A DNA stretch of 64,000 nucleotides, taken from the NCBI RefSeq assembly GCF_004792415.1, contig NZ_CP038853.1, positions 3,986,174 to 4,050,173 of the forward strand, in the 5' to 3' direction. Shown here in pieces: positions 41,672 to 50,481 of this stretch; the stretch's first letter is position 1, and every line of letters begins with the position of its first letter. Both the position numbers and the translations under genes were made by a program. This DNA comes from Pantoea vagans (GTDB lineage Bacteria > Pseudomonadota > Gammaproteobacteria > Enterobacterales > Enterobacteriaceae). The notes beneath the pieces were generated by a model. That model had not been told where the DNA came from. It did no database searches and saw only the letters and a list, made by a program, of their open reading frames with translations.

Positions 41672-44600
41672 ATGCAGATTAACAGACGGAGTTTTTTCAA
41701 AATCTGTGCTGGCGGGCTGGCGGGCACCAGCGCGGCATTACTCGGTTTTGCCCCCACCACAGCGTTAGCCAGCGTCAGAGAATTCAAACTCATTCGTGCC
41801 AGAGAAACACGCAATAACTGCACCTACTGTTCAGTCGGTTGCGGCATGCTGATCTACAGCCTGGGCGATGGCGCAAAAAATGCCCGTGCCTCGATTTACC
41901 ATATCGAAGGCGATCCTGACCATCCGGTCAGTCGCGGATCGCTCTGCCCGAAAGGCGCAGGTGTGCTCGACTTTATTCACAGCGAACAGCGCCTGAAATA
42001 CCCGGAATACCGCGCTCCGGGTTCCGATAAATGGCAGCGCATCAGCTGGGATGAGGCGTTTGACCGCATTGCCCGTCTGATGAAGCAGGATCGCGATGCT
42101 CATTTCCAGACCACCAACGCGGCTGGCGTGACGGTGAACCGCTGGCCGACCACGTCGATGCTCTGCTCCTCCGCCGCCAGTAATGAAACCGGTCTGCTCG
42201 ATCAGAAGTTTGCCCGCGCGCTGGGTATTCTGGCGCTGGAAAACCAGGCGCGCCTGTGTCACGGCCCGACCGTAGCGGCGCTGGCCCCGAGCTTTGGACG
42301 CGGTGCGATGACCAACAACTGGAATGACATCAAAAATGCCAACGTGGTGATGATCATGGGCGGCAACCCCGCCGAGGCGCATCCGGTTGGCTTTAAATGG
42401 GTGATTGAAGCCAAAACCCATAACAATGCGCAGGTTATCGTGGTCGATCCGCGCTTTAACCGATCTGCAGCGGTCGCCGACTTCTATGCCCCCCTGCGTG
42501 CAGGCAGCGACGTGGTGTTCCTGATGGGGGTGATCAACTATCTGCTGCAGCACAATCAGATTCAGCAGGAGTATGTTCGCGCCTTCACCAATGCCGCCCT
42601 GATTGTCAGCGAAGGCTTCAGCTTCAGCGACGGTTTGTTCAGCGGCTACGATGCGAAAACCCGTCAGTACGATCGCCAGAGCTGGCACTATGAGCTGGAT
42701 GAAAACGGCCATGCGCGACGCGATGAGAGCTTCAGCCATCCACGCTGTGTACTGAACCTGCTGAAAACCCACGCCAGCCGTTACACCCCGGAAATGGTGA
42801 CGCGGATGTGCGGCACTTCGCAGGATGCCTTTATTACGGTGTGCGAGCAGCTCGCCTCTACCTGCGTGCCCAATCGCACCGCAACCATCCTCTATGCGCT
42901 GGGCTGGACCCACCACACCAACGGTTCGCAGATTATCCGCACGGCGGCGATGATCCAGCTGCTGCTGGGCAACATCGGTATGCCAGGTGGCGGTATCAAT
43001 GCGCTGCGCGGTCACTCCAACGTGCAGGGTTACACCGACCTCGGCCTGCTGGCGCAGAGCCTGCCGGGCTATCTGCCGCTGCCGTCCGAGAAGATGACCA
43101 CGCTGGCGACTTACCTGCAACAGGCCACGCCGGTGGCGGCGCTGCCGGACCAGGTCAACTACTGGCAGAACACCGACAAGTTTTTCGTCAGCCTGATGAA
43201 GAGTTTCTACGGTGATAACGCCACGGCGGAGAATCAGTGGGGCTACGACTGGCTGCCAAAGTGGGACAAGGCTTACGACTGCATGGCGCAGGCGGAGATG
43301 ATGGAGCAGGGCGCGCTCAACGGCTGCCTGATTCAGGGCTTCAACCTGCTGGCCGCCTTCCCGGACAAAAACAAAGCCGTTCGGTCCCTTTCGCGCCTCA
43401 AATATATGGTGGTGATCGATCCGCTGCGCACGGAAACCGCCAGCTTCTGGCAGCATCATGACGAATTCAATGACGTCGATCCGTCGACTATCCAGACCGA
43501 AGTGTTCCGCCTGCCCTCCTCCTGCTTCGCCGAAGAGTCGGGTTCGGTGGCGAACTCGTCGCGCTGGCTGCAGTGGCACTGGGCAGCCGCCGAGCCACCA
43601 GCTGAAGCGCTGCACGACGGTAAAATCCTCGGCAACCTGTTTATGCGCCTGCGCGCGCTCTACCGCCTGGAAGGCGGTGCAGCCCCTGAGCCGCTGATGG
43701 CGATGCGCTGGGACTACCACGACCCGTTCAATCCTGAGCCGGAAGAGGTGGCGAAGGAGAACAACGGGCAGGCGCTGGCCGACATTTATGACGCCAGCGG
43801 CAAACTGCTGCTGAAAAAAGGTCAGCAGCTCAACGGCTTCTCTGAGCTGCGTAACGATGGCACCACCGCCAGTTCCTGCTGGATCTACAGCGGCAGCTGG
43901 ACGCCGGAAGGCAACCAGATGGCACGACGCGACAACGCCGATCCGTCGGGACTGGGGGCGGTCTCAGGCTGGGCCTGGGCCTGGCCCGCTAACCGCCGCA
44001 TTCTTTATAACCGCGCCTCCGCGGATGCACAGGGTAAAGCCTGGGATCCGCAGCGCCGCCTGATTGAGTGGGATGGCACACGCTGGCACGGCATCGACGT
44101 ACCGGATTACCCGGTGACGCTGTCGCCGCAGAAGCAGGCTGGTCCGTTTATCATGCAGCCCGATGGTCTCGGCCACCTGTTTGCACTCGATAAAATGGCC
44201 GACGGCCCGTTCCCGGAGCATTACGAACCGATGGAAAGCCCGCTCGCCGACAACCCCCTGCATCCGCAGCAGCGTCACAGTCCGGTGGTCCGTCTGTTCA
44301 GCAGCGACGCCGCGCAGCTGGGTGAGGCCGCCGACTATCCCTGCGTCGCCACCACCTACTCCATCACCGAACTGTTCCGCCACTGGACCAAGCATGCCCT
44401 GCTGAATGCAATCGCGCAGCCGGAGCAGTTTGTCGAGCTCGGCACTGAGCTGGCAGAGGAGAAAGGCATACAGGCCGGAGACAGCGTCAAAGTCACGTCA
44501 CGTCGTGGCTATATCAAAGCCAAAGCGGTGGTCACACGCCGTCTGCAGCGTCTGATGATTGACGGCAGGCCGGTTGATACCGTGGGCATTCCCTGTCACT

Positions 44601-44722
44601 GGGGCTTTGAAGGCACCACGCGTAAAGGCTTCCTCGCCAATACGCTGACGCCTTCGGTTGGCGACGCCAACTCGCAGACCCCGGAGTACAAGGGATTTTT
44701 AGTGAAAGTGGAAAAAGCGTAA
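41672..44722 (+). CDS. fdoG: FdoG/FdnG-type formate dehydrogenase large subunit, cysteine variant
   Basis: A 1016-residue molybdopterin oxidoreductase, the same length as E. coli FdoG, that oxidises formate in the periplasm. It has a twin-arginine signal NRRSFFKI (residues 4-11), a [4Fe-4S] site C50/C53/C57/C92, and the catalytic position 196 in ARLCHGPTVA. E. coli has selenocysteine (UGA) at 196; here the codon is TGT at 42,257-42,259, so the enzyme is selenium-independent. The C-terminal half resembles FdnG at places (EEVAKENNG, DDGTTASSCWIY-like). The start at 41,672 gives the Tat signal directly; ATGs at 41,579 and 41,645 are in frame. fdoH follows after 12 bases. Confidence 0.95.
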   Translation: MQINRRSFFKICAGGLAGTSAALLGFAPTTALASVREFKLIRARETRNNCTYCSVGCGMLIYSLGDGAKNARASIYHIEGDPDHPVSRGSLCPKGAGVLDFIHSEQRLKYPEYRAPGSDKWQRISWDEAFDRIARLMKQDRDAHFQTTNAAGVTVNRWPTTSMLCSSAASNETGLLDQKFARALGILALENQARLCHGPTVAALAPSFGRGAMTNNWNDIKNANVVMIMGGNPAEAHPVGFKWVIEAKTHNNAQVIVVDPRFNRSAAVADFYAPLRAGSDVVFLMGVINYLLQHNQIQQEYVRAFTNAALIVSEGFSFSDGLFSGYDAKTRQYDRQSWHYELDENGHARRDESFSHPRCVLNLLKTHASRYTPEMVTRMCGTSQDAFITVCEQLASTCVPNRTATILYALGWTHHTNGSQIIRTAAMIQLLLGNIGMPGGGINALRGHSNVQGYTDLGLLAQSLPGYLPLPSEKMTTLATYLQQATPVAALPDQVNYWQNTDKFFVSLMKSFYGDNATAENQWGYDWLPKWDKAYDCMAQAEMMEQGALNGCLIQGFNLLAAFPDKNKAVRSLSRLKYMVVIDPLRTETASFWQHHDEFNDVDPSTIQTEVFRLPSSCFAEESGSVANSSRWLQWHWAAAEPPAEALHDGKILGNLFMRLRALYRLEGGAAPEPLMAMRWDYHDPFNPEPEEVAKENNGQALADIYDASGKLLLKKGQQLNGFSELRNDGTTASSCWIYSGSWTPEGNQMARRDNADPSGLGAVSGWAWAWPANRRILYNRASADAQGKAWDPQRRLIEWDGTRWHGIDVPDYPVTLSPQKQAGPFIMQPDGLGHLFALDKMADGPFPEHYEPMESPLADNPLHPQQRHSPVVRLFSSDAAQLGEAADYPCVATTYSITELFRHWTKHALLNAIAQPEQFVELGTELAEEKGIQAGDSVKVTSRRGYIKAKAVVTRRLQRLMIDGRPVDTVGIPCHWGFEGTTRKGFLANTLTPSVGDANSQTPEYKGFLVKVEKA

Positions 44723-44734
44723 CGGCAGATGACT

Positions 44735-45634
44735 ATGGCTTATCAATCACAAGATATTATCCGTCGCTCTGCGACCAATGGCTTTACCCCGCCGCCGCAG
44801 GCGCGCGATCACCAGCGCGAAGTGGCGAAACTTATCGACGTCACCACCTGTATCGGCTGCAAAGGCTGCCAGGTCGCCTGCTCTGAGTGGAACGACATCC
44901 GCGATGAAGTCGGCCACAACATCGGGGTTTATGACAATCCTACCGATCTGACCGCCAAATCCTGGACGGTGATGCGCTTTTCCGAAGTTGAAGAGAACGG
45001 CAAGCTGGCCTGGCTGATTCGCAAAGATGGCTGCATGCACTGCGCCGATCCCGGCTGCCTGAAAGCCTGTCCGTCGGCAGGTGCCATCATTCAGTATGCC
45101 AACGGCATCGTCGATTTTCAGTCGGAGCAGTGCATCGGCTGCGGCTACTGCATCGCAGGCTGCCCGTTCAACGTGCCACGACTCAATAAAGAGGATAACC
45201 GCGCCTACAAATGCACCCTGTGCGTGGATCGCGTCAGCGTCGGCCAGGAACCCGCCTGTGTGAAGACCTGCCCGACCGGTGCCATTCATTTCGGCAGCAA
45301 AAGCGACATGCTGACGCTGGCGGAGGAACGGGTGGCGGAGCTGAAGTCACGCGGGTTTGCGCAGGCTGGCCTCTACAACCCGGAAGGCGTGGGCGGCACC
45401 CACGTGATGTATGTGCTGCATCATGCGGACAAGCCTCAGCTCTATCACGGCCTGCCTGCGAATCCGGGCATCAGCCCGACCGTGACCTTCTGGAAGGGGA
45501 TCTGGAAACCGCTGGCAGCGGTCGGTTTTGCCGCCACGTTTGCCGCCTCAATCTTCCACTATGTTGGCGTTGGCCCGAATCGCGTCACTGAAGAGCACGA
45601 CGACAACGACGATCAGCCTGAGGAGCATCAATAA
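44735..45634 (+). CDS. fdoH: FdoH, formate dehydrogenase iron-sulfur subunit
   Basis: A 299-residue subunit (E. coli FdoH 300 aa) that passes electrons from FdoG to the cytochrome b subunit. Four ferredoxin-type [4Fe-4S] motifs are visible: [35 protein letters not shown] and CTLCVDRV with its CVKTC partner. A C-terminal single membrane helix follows ([22 protein letters not shown]). The start giving [11 protein letters not shown] agrees with E. coli; an ATG two codons upstream is possible. Its stop overlaps the fdoI start. Confidence 0.96.
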   Translation: MAYQSQDIIRRSATNGFTPPPQARDHQREVAKLIDVTTCIGCKGCQVACSEWNDIRDEVGHNIGVYDNPTDLTAKSWTVMRFSEVEENGKLAWLIRKDGCMHCADPGCLKACPSAGAIIQYANGIVDFQSEQCIGCGYCIAGCPFNVPRLNKEDNRAYKCTLCVDRVSVGQEPACVKTCPTGAIHFGSKSDMLTLAEERVAELKSRGFAQAGLYNPEGVGGTHVMYVLHHADKPQLYHGLPANPGISPTVTFWKGIWKPLAAVGFAATFAASIFHYVGVGPNRVTEEHDDNDDQPEEHQ

Positions 45635-46275
45635 TGAAGAAGCCCGATCATCTGGTGCGCTATCGCGCACCTGAACGCATCAATCACTGGATCGTCGCGA
45701 TTTGCTTTGTCATGGCCGCGTTAAGCGGATTAGGGTTTTTCTTTCCGTCGTTTAACTGGCTGATGCAGATCTTTGGCACGCCACAACTGGCGCGTATTCT
45801 GCATCCTTTTGTTGGCGTAGTGATGTTTGCCGCTTTTATGCTGATGTTTTTACGTTACTGGAAACACAACCTGATTAATCGCGATGACCTTTACTGGGCC
45901 AGAAATATTCACCGGATTGCGCTGAACGAAGAGGTTGGTGATACCGGTAAATATAACTTTGGTCAGAAGTGTGTGTTCTGGGCTGCTATCATCAGCTTAG
46001 TATTGCTGCTTGCCAGCGGCATTGTGATCTGGCGACCATACTTTGCTGATGTCTTTGCCATTCCGCTGATTCGTCTGGCGCTGGTTGTGCATTCGGTGTC
46101 AGCGGTGGCGCTGATCATCGTCATTATGGTGCATATTTATGCTGCATTGTGGGTCAAAGGCACACTGACCGCGATGGTGGAAGGCTGGGTCAGCTCGGAA
46201 TGGGCCAGACAGCATCATCCTCGCTGGTATCGTGAGCAGCGTAATCCGCCAATAAAACAGGAAAAACGCCCCTGA
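45634..46275 (+). CDS. fdoI: FdoI, formate dehydrogenase cytochrome b556 subunit
   Basis: A 213-residue membrane cytochrome b (E. coli 211 aa) with four transmembrane helices. Candidate haem-ligand histidines lie in [25 protein letters not shown] and [13 protein letters not shown] / MVHIYAALW. It reduces menaquinone or ubiquinone using electrons from FdoH. It is coupled on both sides by one-base stop/start overlaps (fdoH and fdhE). Confidence 0.95.
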   Translation: MKKPDHLVRYRAPERINHWIVAICFVMAALSGLGFFFPSFNWLMQIFGTPQLARILHPFVGVVMFAAFMLMFLRYWKHNLINRDDLYWARNIHRIALNEEVGDTGKYNFGQKCVFWAAIISLVLLLASGIVIWRPYFADVFAIPLIRLALVVHSVSAVALIIVIMVHIYAALWVKGTLTAMVEGWVSSEWARQHHPRWYREQRNPPIKQEKRP

Positions 46276-47198
46276 TGAGTATTCGCATAATCCCGCAGGA
46301 CCAGCTGGAGAAAGGCGAAAAGACAACGGCGGAGATGATTCCGCCGTTACTTTTTCCAAGGCTGAAAAATTTATACAGCCGTCGTGCCGCGCGACTGCGC
46401 GACCTGGCGGCGAAAAATCCACTCGGCGACTATCTGCGCTTTGCGGCGGTGATCGCTGAAGCACAGGAGATTGTGCTGTATGACCATCCGCTGCACATCG
46501 ACCTGCATGCCCGACTGACGCAGAGCGCCAGCGAGGGCAAACCGCCGCTGAACATACACACCCTGCCGCGCGAGGCACACTGGCAACGGCTGCTGCACTC
46601 GCTGATTGCCGAGCTGAAGCCGGAGATGAGCGGCCAGGCACTGGCAGTGCTGGAGAATCTGGAGAAGGCATCCGCCACCGAGCTGGAAACCCTGGGCAGC
46701 GCGCTGTTTACCGGCGAATATGCCCAAGTCAGCAGCGATAAAGCCCCCTTTATCTGGGCGGCGCTTTCGCTCTACTGGGCGCAGATGGCAGCCCTGATCC
46801 CGGGCAAAGCACGCGCGGAGATGGGCGATCAGCGCCAGTTCTGTCCGGTCTGCGCCAGCATGCCGGTCGCCAGCGTGGTGCATATGGGCAGCCATGAAGG
46901 CGCGCGCTATCTGCACTGCAATCTGTGCGAAAGTGAATGGCACGTGGTGCGCAGCAAATGTACCCAGTGCGAACAGTCCCGCGATCTGCACTACTGGTCG
47001 CTCGACAGCGAGCATGCGGCGGTGAAGGCAGAGAGCTGTGGCGACTGCGGCACCTACCTGAAGATGCTCTATCAGGAGAAAGATCCGGCGATTGAACCGG
47101 TGGCTGATGACCTGGCGTCGCTGATACTCGATGCCAGAATGGAGCAGGAAGGCTTCGCGCGCAGCAGTCTCAATCCCTTTATGTTTCCTGGCGAATAG
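46275..47198 (+). CDS. fdhE: FdhE, formate dehydrogenase accessory protein
   Basis: A 307-residue FdhE protein (E. coli 309 aa), a cytoplasmic factor required for activity of respiratory formate dehydrogenases and able to bind their catalytic subunits. The rubredoxin-like iron-binding cysteine pairs are present: [24 protein letters not shown] and SCGDCGTY in the C-terminal third. It is the final gene of the fdoGHI-fdhE operon. yibF begins 21 bases later and may be co-transcribed. Confidence 0.95.
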   Translation: MSIRIIPQDQLEKGEKTTAEMIPPLLFPRLKNLYSRRAARLRDLAAKNPLGDYLRFAAVIAEAQEIVLYDHPLHIDLHARLTQSASEGKPPLNIHTLPREAHWQRLLHSLIAELKPEMSGQALAVLENLEKASATELETLGSALFTGEYAQVSSDKAPFIWAALSLYWAQMAALIPGKARAEMGDQRQFCPVCASMPVASVVHMGSHEGARYLHCNLCESEWHVVRSKCTQCEQSRDLHYWSLDSEHAAVKAESCGDCGTYLKMLYQEKDPAIEPVADDLASLILDARMEQEGFARSSLNPFMFPGE

Positions 47199-47219
47199 TC
47201 ACTGAATCCGGAGAACCCG

Positions 47220-47831
47220 ATGAAACTGATTGGCAGCTATACCAGCCCGTTTGTGCGTAAGATTTCGATTATCATGCTGGAAAAAGGCATTACGTTTGAA
47301 TTCGTTAACGCATCGCCTTACAGCGATGACAGCCACGTGCCGCACTACAATCCGCTGGGCAAAGTCCCGGCGCTGGTCGCTGACGATAAGCAAATCTGGT
47401 TCGACTCCAGCATCATCGCCGAATTTCTGGAACTGCGCGGCGCGGAGCCGGCTTTACTCCCTGCCGATCCGCTTGAGTCACTTAACATTCGTCAGCTGGA
47501 GAAGCTGGCGGATGGAGTCAGTGATGCCGCGCTGGTGATCGTGCGCGAGCAGATGCGTCCGGGGGATTTGCAGTCGGAAGAGGTGCTGTTGCGTAATCGT
47601 GAAAAAATTCAGCGCAGTCTCGATATGCTGGAAGCGAAGGCCGCAGAGGGCAAATGGCTTAACAACGGCCAGCTTAATCTGGCGGATATCGCCACTGGCT
47701 GCATGATCGGCTACCTCAATTTCCGCCGCGTGGTACCAAACTGGTGTGTCGAACGTCCGGCATTGGTGAAGCTGGCGGAAACGCTGTTTGAGCGCGAGAG
47801 CTTTGCGCGGACGACGCCGCCTGCGGCGTGA
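47220..47831 (+). CDS. yibF: YibF, glutathione S-transferase-like protein
   Basis: A 203-residue GST-fold protein (E. coli YibF 202 aa). The N-terminal thioredoxin-like domain is [24 protein letters not shown], with cis-Pro motif KVPALV and [10 protein letters not shown]. The C-terminal helical domain contains [18 protein letters not shown]. coli YibF binds glutathione but has only weak activity; the substrate is unknown. In E. coli it lies next to selAB; here it follows fdhE directly and selAB is not in the window. Confidence 0.93.
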   Translation: MKLIGSYTSPFVRKISIIMLEKGITFEFVNASPYSDDSHVPHYNPLGKVPALVADDKQIWFDSSIIAEFLELRGAEPALLPADPLESLNIRQLEKLADGVSDAALVIVREQMRPGDLQSEEVLLRNREKIQRSLDMLEAKAAEGKWLNNGQLNLADIATGCMIGYLNFRRVVPNWCVERPALVKLAETLFERESFARTTPPAA

Positions 47832-47935
47832 TGTTGCTGTGACTAGGGCTGATGATTTCATCGGCCTCCTGAGCGCACCGCTCTCTCTGCCGTAGCTCGT
47901 GAGCCTGACAATCTGACGCATTCTGAAGTGGCTGA

Positions 47936-48235
47936 CTATCTTTGATAGCGGCCCGATATTTTTCGGGATGTGTGCAGTATACGCAGGATGCGAACCGCAT
48001 CTTTTTCAGCTATATAGATGATGATGAACGGTAAGCGTGGCACCACCAGTTTAAGCTGTTTTTCTGTTCCGACTTTAGTGCCAGCCCGCGGGTTTTCGCT
48101 AAGCAGACTGGCCAACCGGGTAAACTTATCGTCTGTTGCACTGGCTACCAGCAGGCCAGCCTCACGATACAGATAACGAAATATTGTTTCCCTGTCCGCC
48201 TGCGCCTGTTTTTCCCATTGAACGGCTGATATCAC
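47936..48235 (-). CDS. RelE/ParE-superfamily toxin
   Basis: A 99-residue RelE/ParE-fold protein: an N-terminal helical hairpin (VQWEKQAQADRETIFRYLY), the central P-x-x-G-like turn ENPRAGTK, and C-terminal strands LPFIIIYIAEKDAVRILRILHTSRKI that fit the ParE branch (VLRVLHxxR). Such toxins poison gyrase (ParE) or cleave mRNA (RelE); the target here is unknown. It overlaps its antitoxin gene by four bases, the usual antitoxin-first order. It appears intact. Confidence 0.85.
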   Translation of the reverse strand: MISAVQWEKQAQADRETIFRYLYREAGLLVASATDDKFTRLASLLSENPRAGTKVGTEKQLKLVVPRLPFIIIYIAEKDAVRILRILHTSRKISGRYQR

Positions 48236-48516
48236 AATGTTCCCTGCGCGGCCTGCGCTTTCAGCTCTTCCATGCGGGTATTCATTTCATCGTTACTGAT
48301 GAACTCACTTTCACCGGCATCATAACGACTGAATGCCGCCGCTATCTGCTCTTCCAGCCATGCATCATATTTACTGTCCTGATAGTGCCGCTCTTCAGCA
48401 GCCAGCTCTTCCGCTCGCTGACGCATAACCTCAGTCAGCGTCTTCTTCTGGCGCTCGGCTGCCTGCATGGCAAGTCGTTTAACGTCGTCATCAATCCTGA
48501 AGTGGATAGTGCTCAT
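48232..48516 (-). CDS. RelB/DinJ-like antitoxin of the intact pair
   Basis: A 94-residue protein with an N-terminal ribbon-helix-helix (STIHFRIDDDVKRLAMQAAERQKKTLTEVMRQRAEEL) and an acidic C-terminal tail that should wrap the toxin. The start at 48,516 gives the RHH strand immediately; an ATG 69 bases upstream adds residues without family support. It should neutralise the downstream ParE/RelE protein and autoregulate the operon. Confidence 0.82.
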   Translation of the reverse strand: MSTIHFRIDDDVKRLAMQAAERQKKTLTEVMRQRAEELAAEERHYQDSKYDAWLEEQIAAAFSRYDAGESEFISNDEMNTRMEELKAQAAQGTL

Positions 48517-48820
48517 AGCCTGATTCTCACGTGGTGTCGCTTGTGGTGTCATCATGCCTGTCATCCCTTTCTCTGTCATCTCCATTTCACTCTTATGCGA
48601 GGCCGAAAATCGCCACGCTAATAGAACTTAATAGCCGATTACGGGTGCTGAAGAGGATATTAGGAAGAGGATGCAAACGAAATGCTAAACGGAAAAACAA
48701 TCTGTTTTTCAGAGACGCCTCGCAATCTATTACTTAGCTTTCAGCGAGTTTACAAAGCGGACGGTGTATATTTGAACAGGAGAAAACAGGACAGGAAGCG
48801 CGTAACGAGTGATTATTAGC

Positions 48821-48854
48821 GCGGGCTGAAGGTGGTGGAACACCAACAGCCCGC
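48821..48854. promoter_or_regulatory. Strong hairpin in the leader of the SymE-like gene
   Basis: GCGGGCTG (48,821) pairs with CAGCCCGC (48,847), and inside it GGTG pairs with CACC. It lies 30 bases upstream of the gene. E. coli symE is controlled by the antisense RNA SymR, so this may be the end of an antisense RNA or a translational control element. The rest of 48,517-48,820 shows no gene. Confidence 0.4.
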
Positions 48855-48884
48855 TGACCACAACTAACTGGATTGGAGTTAATT

Positions 48885-49097
48885 ATGGCTGGAAAAGATT
48901 CTACGTCAGAACCCGCTGCACCCCAAGCACGCAAAAGCATCGTCGGATATCGCCCCAACGGCGGCAGACCGAATCCCTTACCTCAACTCACCATCAAAGG
49001 ACGATGGCTGGAACAGTGGGGATTTATCAAAGGACAGCCGGTCAGCATCATTGCCGAACAGGGTCAGCTGATTATACGGCTGGCTAATAAAGGGTAA
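48885..49097 (+). CDS. SymE-like small protein (type I toxin family)
   Basis: A 70-residue protein whose second half is the SymE domain: PQLTIKGRWLEQWGF followed by GQPVSIIAEQGQLIIRL, matching E. coli SymE TLKGQWLEAAGF. SymE is an SOS-induced AbrB-like-fold protein; overproduction is toxic and recent work describes nucleoid condensation. This copy lacks the long C-terminal tail of E. coli SymE (113 aa). The start is the ATG with Shine-Dalgarno GGAG at 48,875. An in-frame TTG lies 12 bases upstream. No LexA box was recognised. The gene converges on yrhB. Confidence 0.82.
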   Translation: MAGKDSTSEPAAPQARKSIVGYRPNGGRPNPLPQLTIKGRWLEQWGFIKGQPVSIIAEQGQLIIRLANKG

Positions 49098-49116
49098 GAG
49101 ACTGACTTATAATGCA

Positions 49117-49146
49117 AAATCCCGACAATAAGGTCGGGATTCGTTT
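49117..49146. terminator. Bidirectional terminator between symE-like and yrhB
   Basis: AATCCCGAC-AATAAG-GTCGGGATT has AAAA upstream and CGTTT downstream, between the two convergent genes. Confidence 0.85.
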
Positions 49147-49423
49147 AACTTAGATTATTTTTCTTTTCTTCATAATCCTGTAAGTATTTTTCAATAGGAT
49201 ACGCCGTTCCAAATTCATGTATTTCACCTGTATCCTTATCAACCATAAATGGCGAGTTACCGGCGAGTTGAGCAGTAAATTCCCCCGTTTCAAGATATTC
49301 TCGAGATTCAAAAACAAAAAACCATCCTTCAGAAAAACGTCCCTGAAGGGTAATAACAACAGGAATATCTGTATTTTTTAGATATTCTGTCGCTTTTTCT
49401 ATAGCCTCTCCAAAATTGACCAT
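49145..49423 (-). CDS. yrhB: YrhB / Imm35-family protein
   Basis: A 92-residue protein matching E. coli YrhB (94 aa): PVVITLQGRFSEGWFF, FESREYLETGEF, LAGNSPFMVDKDTGEIHEFGTA and the C-terminal EKYLQDYEEKK. The family is Imm35 in Pfam. E. coli YrhB has been reported as a small heat-stable chaperone, while family members elsewhere are immunity proteins of polymorphic toxins. No toxin gene is adjacent. The coding sequence is clearly more AT-rich than the surrounding genome, a sign of recent acquisition. Confidence 0.82.
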   Translation of the reverse strand: MVNFGEAIEKATEYLKNTDIPVVITLQGRFSEGWFFVFESREYLETGEFTAQLAGNSPFMVDKDTGEIHEFGTAYPIEKYLQDYEEKKNNLS

Positions 49424-49493
49424 TGATTTGCCCTCAATAATTGGAACTATCTAATGATAGAATTCGATCGCCCCGACTGGCCGCTCTGACGTT

Positions 49494-49811
49494 TCAGTCA
49501 GTTTCGTCTCCGGACAGGTCATTTTCATAATCCTGCCCGCCATGCCATATGCCCAATACTGTGACCGTTTTCTCAGATAGCATGAAGGCGATTATTGTTC
49601 GCCTGCGGTAATTTGTGATTCTTAGTCCCGGAAGAAGATCATCACGACAGTTTCCTCTCTGTGGAAACTGCACAGGAGACTCACAATAGTCGATGATGTT
49701 TTCTGTAAAATGGAGAGCGGTATAGGGTGTCGCCTCTTGCGCGATATAACGGTAAAGCTCTGCCAGTTATTCCTGTGCTTCCGGCGCGAAGAGCACCCTG
49801 TAAACCATCAT
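49494..49811 (-). pseudogene. ParE toxin, inactivated by an in-frame stop
   Basis: A 105-codon reading frame encoding a ParE-family toxin with one TAA at codon 15 (49,767-49,769), directly after the N-terminal VLFAPEAQE. Past it the frame is open and typical: LAELYRYIAQEATPYTALHF, YCESPVQFPQRG, LPGLRITNYRRR, then AFMLSEKTVTVLGIWHGGQD. The ATG overlaps the stop of the upstream antitoxin by four bases (ATGA), so it was the second gene of a parDE operon. It should give only a 14-residue peptide unless readthrough occurs. Confidence 0.88.
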
Positions 49812-50086
49812 TCCTCCCCGGTCACCTTCCTGTGTTCTGCTTTAAGCCTGTTTCTGAGGTCGTTAGCGCTCAGGCTTTCTGTTTCACCACGTTGAAGCGC
49901 TTCCCGGGCAGGCACTACCTTTTCATGCAGCCATTGCTCCACAGCATGATCCCGTGCCATTAGCGCACGCAGACCTTCACGGATAACTTCGCTTTCCGAC
50001 GCATATTCGCCGCTGGCAACGCGCGCCTTTACCTGCGCTGCCATTTCATTTGGCAGTGTGATACTCATCTGCTGTGTTGTTCTCAT
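49808..50086 (-). CDS. ParD-like antitoxin, partner of the broken ParE
   Basis: A 92-residue antitoxin of the ParD type. It has an N-terminal ribbon-helix-helix (MSITLPNEMAAQVKARVASGEYASESEVIREGLRAL) and a charged C-terminal toxin-binding tail (AREALQRGETESLSANDLRNRLKAE). The ATG at 50,086 has Shine-Dalgarno GAGG. The gene is intact while its toxin is not, so it survives as a solitary antitoxin and DNA-binding protein. Confidence 0.88.
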   Translation of the reverse strand: MRTTQQMSITLPNEMAAQVKARVASGEYASESEVIREGLRALMARDHAVEQWLHEKVVPAREALQRGETESLSANDLRNRLKAEHRKVTGEE

Positions 50087-50432
50087 GGGTAACCTCTTTC
50101 CTCTGCCTGATAGGATTTAATCATGCTCACCTTTCTGGCAGCTGTCAGTTTCATACCCTGCGGAGTCACTCTCTCAGGAATCGGATATTTACAGATGTCG
50201 TTGCGAGTACCCGGTTTTCAACAATGCGCCAGCGCATTTTACCAGCGGTTCAGCCACGGTCATTACCGGACAGGGTAAAAACCATACAGATGAGAGAGGA
50301 ATTCAGGGATTTTCAGTACAACTTAAACGCAGGCAATCCACTTCATCTGCAGTCGTCAGCCAGAGCTGAGCATTAAGACAGGTGCTTTGAGTAAACACGC
50401 TATCGGAGGACCATCCCGGCCTGCAAATCCCA
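50087..50432. other. Gene-free interval between the parD-like gene and glyS
   Basis: No supported gene. A 100-codon plus-strand frame has no resemblance to known proteins or ribosome-binding site. It holds the expected promoter of the parD-like gene next to 50,100. Confidence 0.35.
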
Positions 50433-50463
50433 TAAAAAAAGGGACGATTGCTCGTCCCTTTTC
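50433..50463 (-). terminator. Rho-independent terminator of glyQS
   Basis: On the minus strand, AAGGGACGAG-CAAT-CGTCCCTT is followed by TTTTT, 20 bases after the glyS stop. Confidence 0.9.
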
Positions 50464-50481
50464 CGTACTACGCTAAGAGAA

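Noticed and set aside
41831..43720. A 629-codon open frame on the minus strand inside fdoG
   Set aside because: It is a shadow of the GC-rich fdoG codons: no ribosome-binding site, no family resemblance, and an Arg/His/Gln-rich composition typical of antisense frames.
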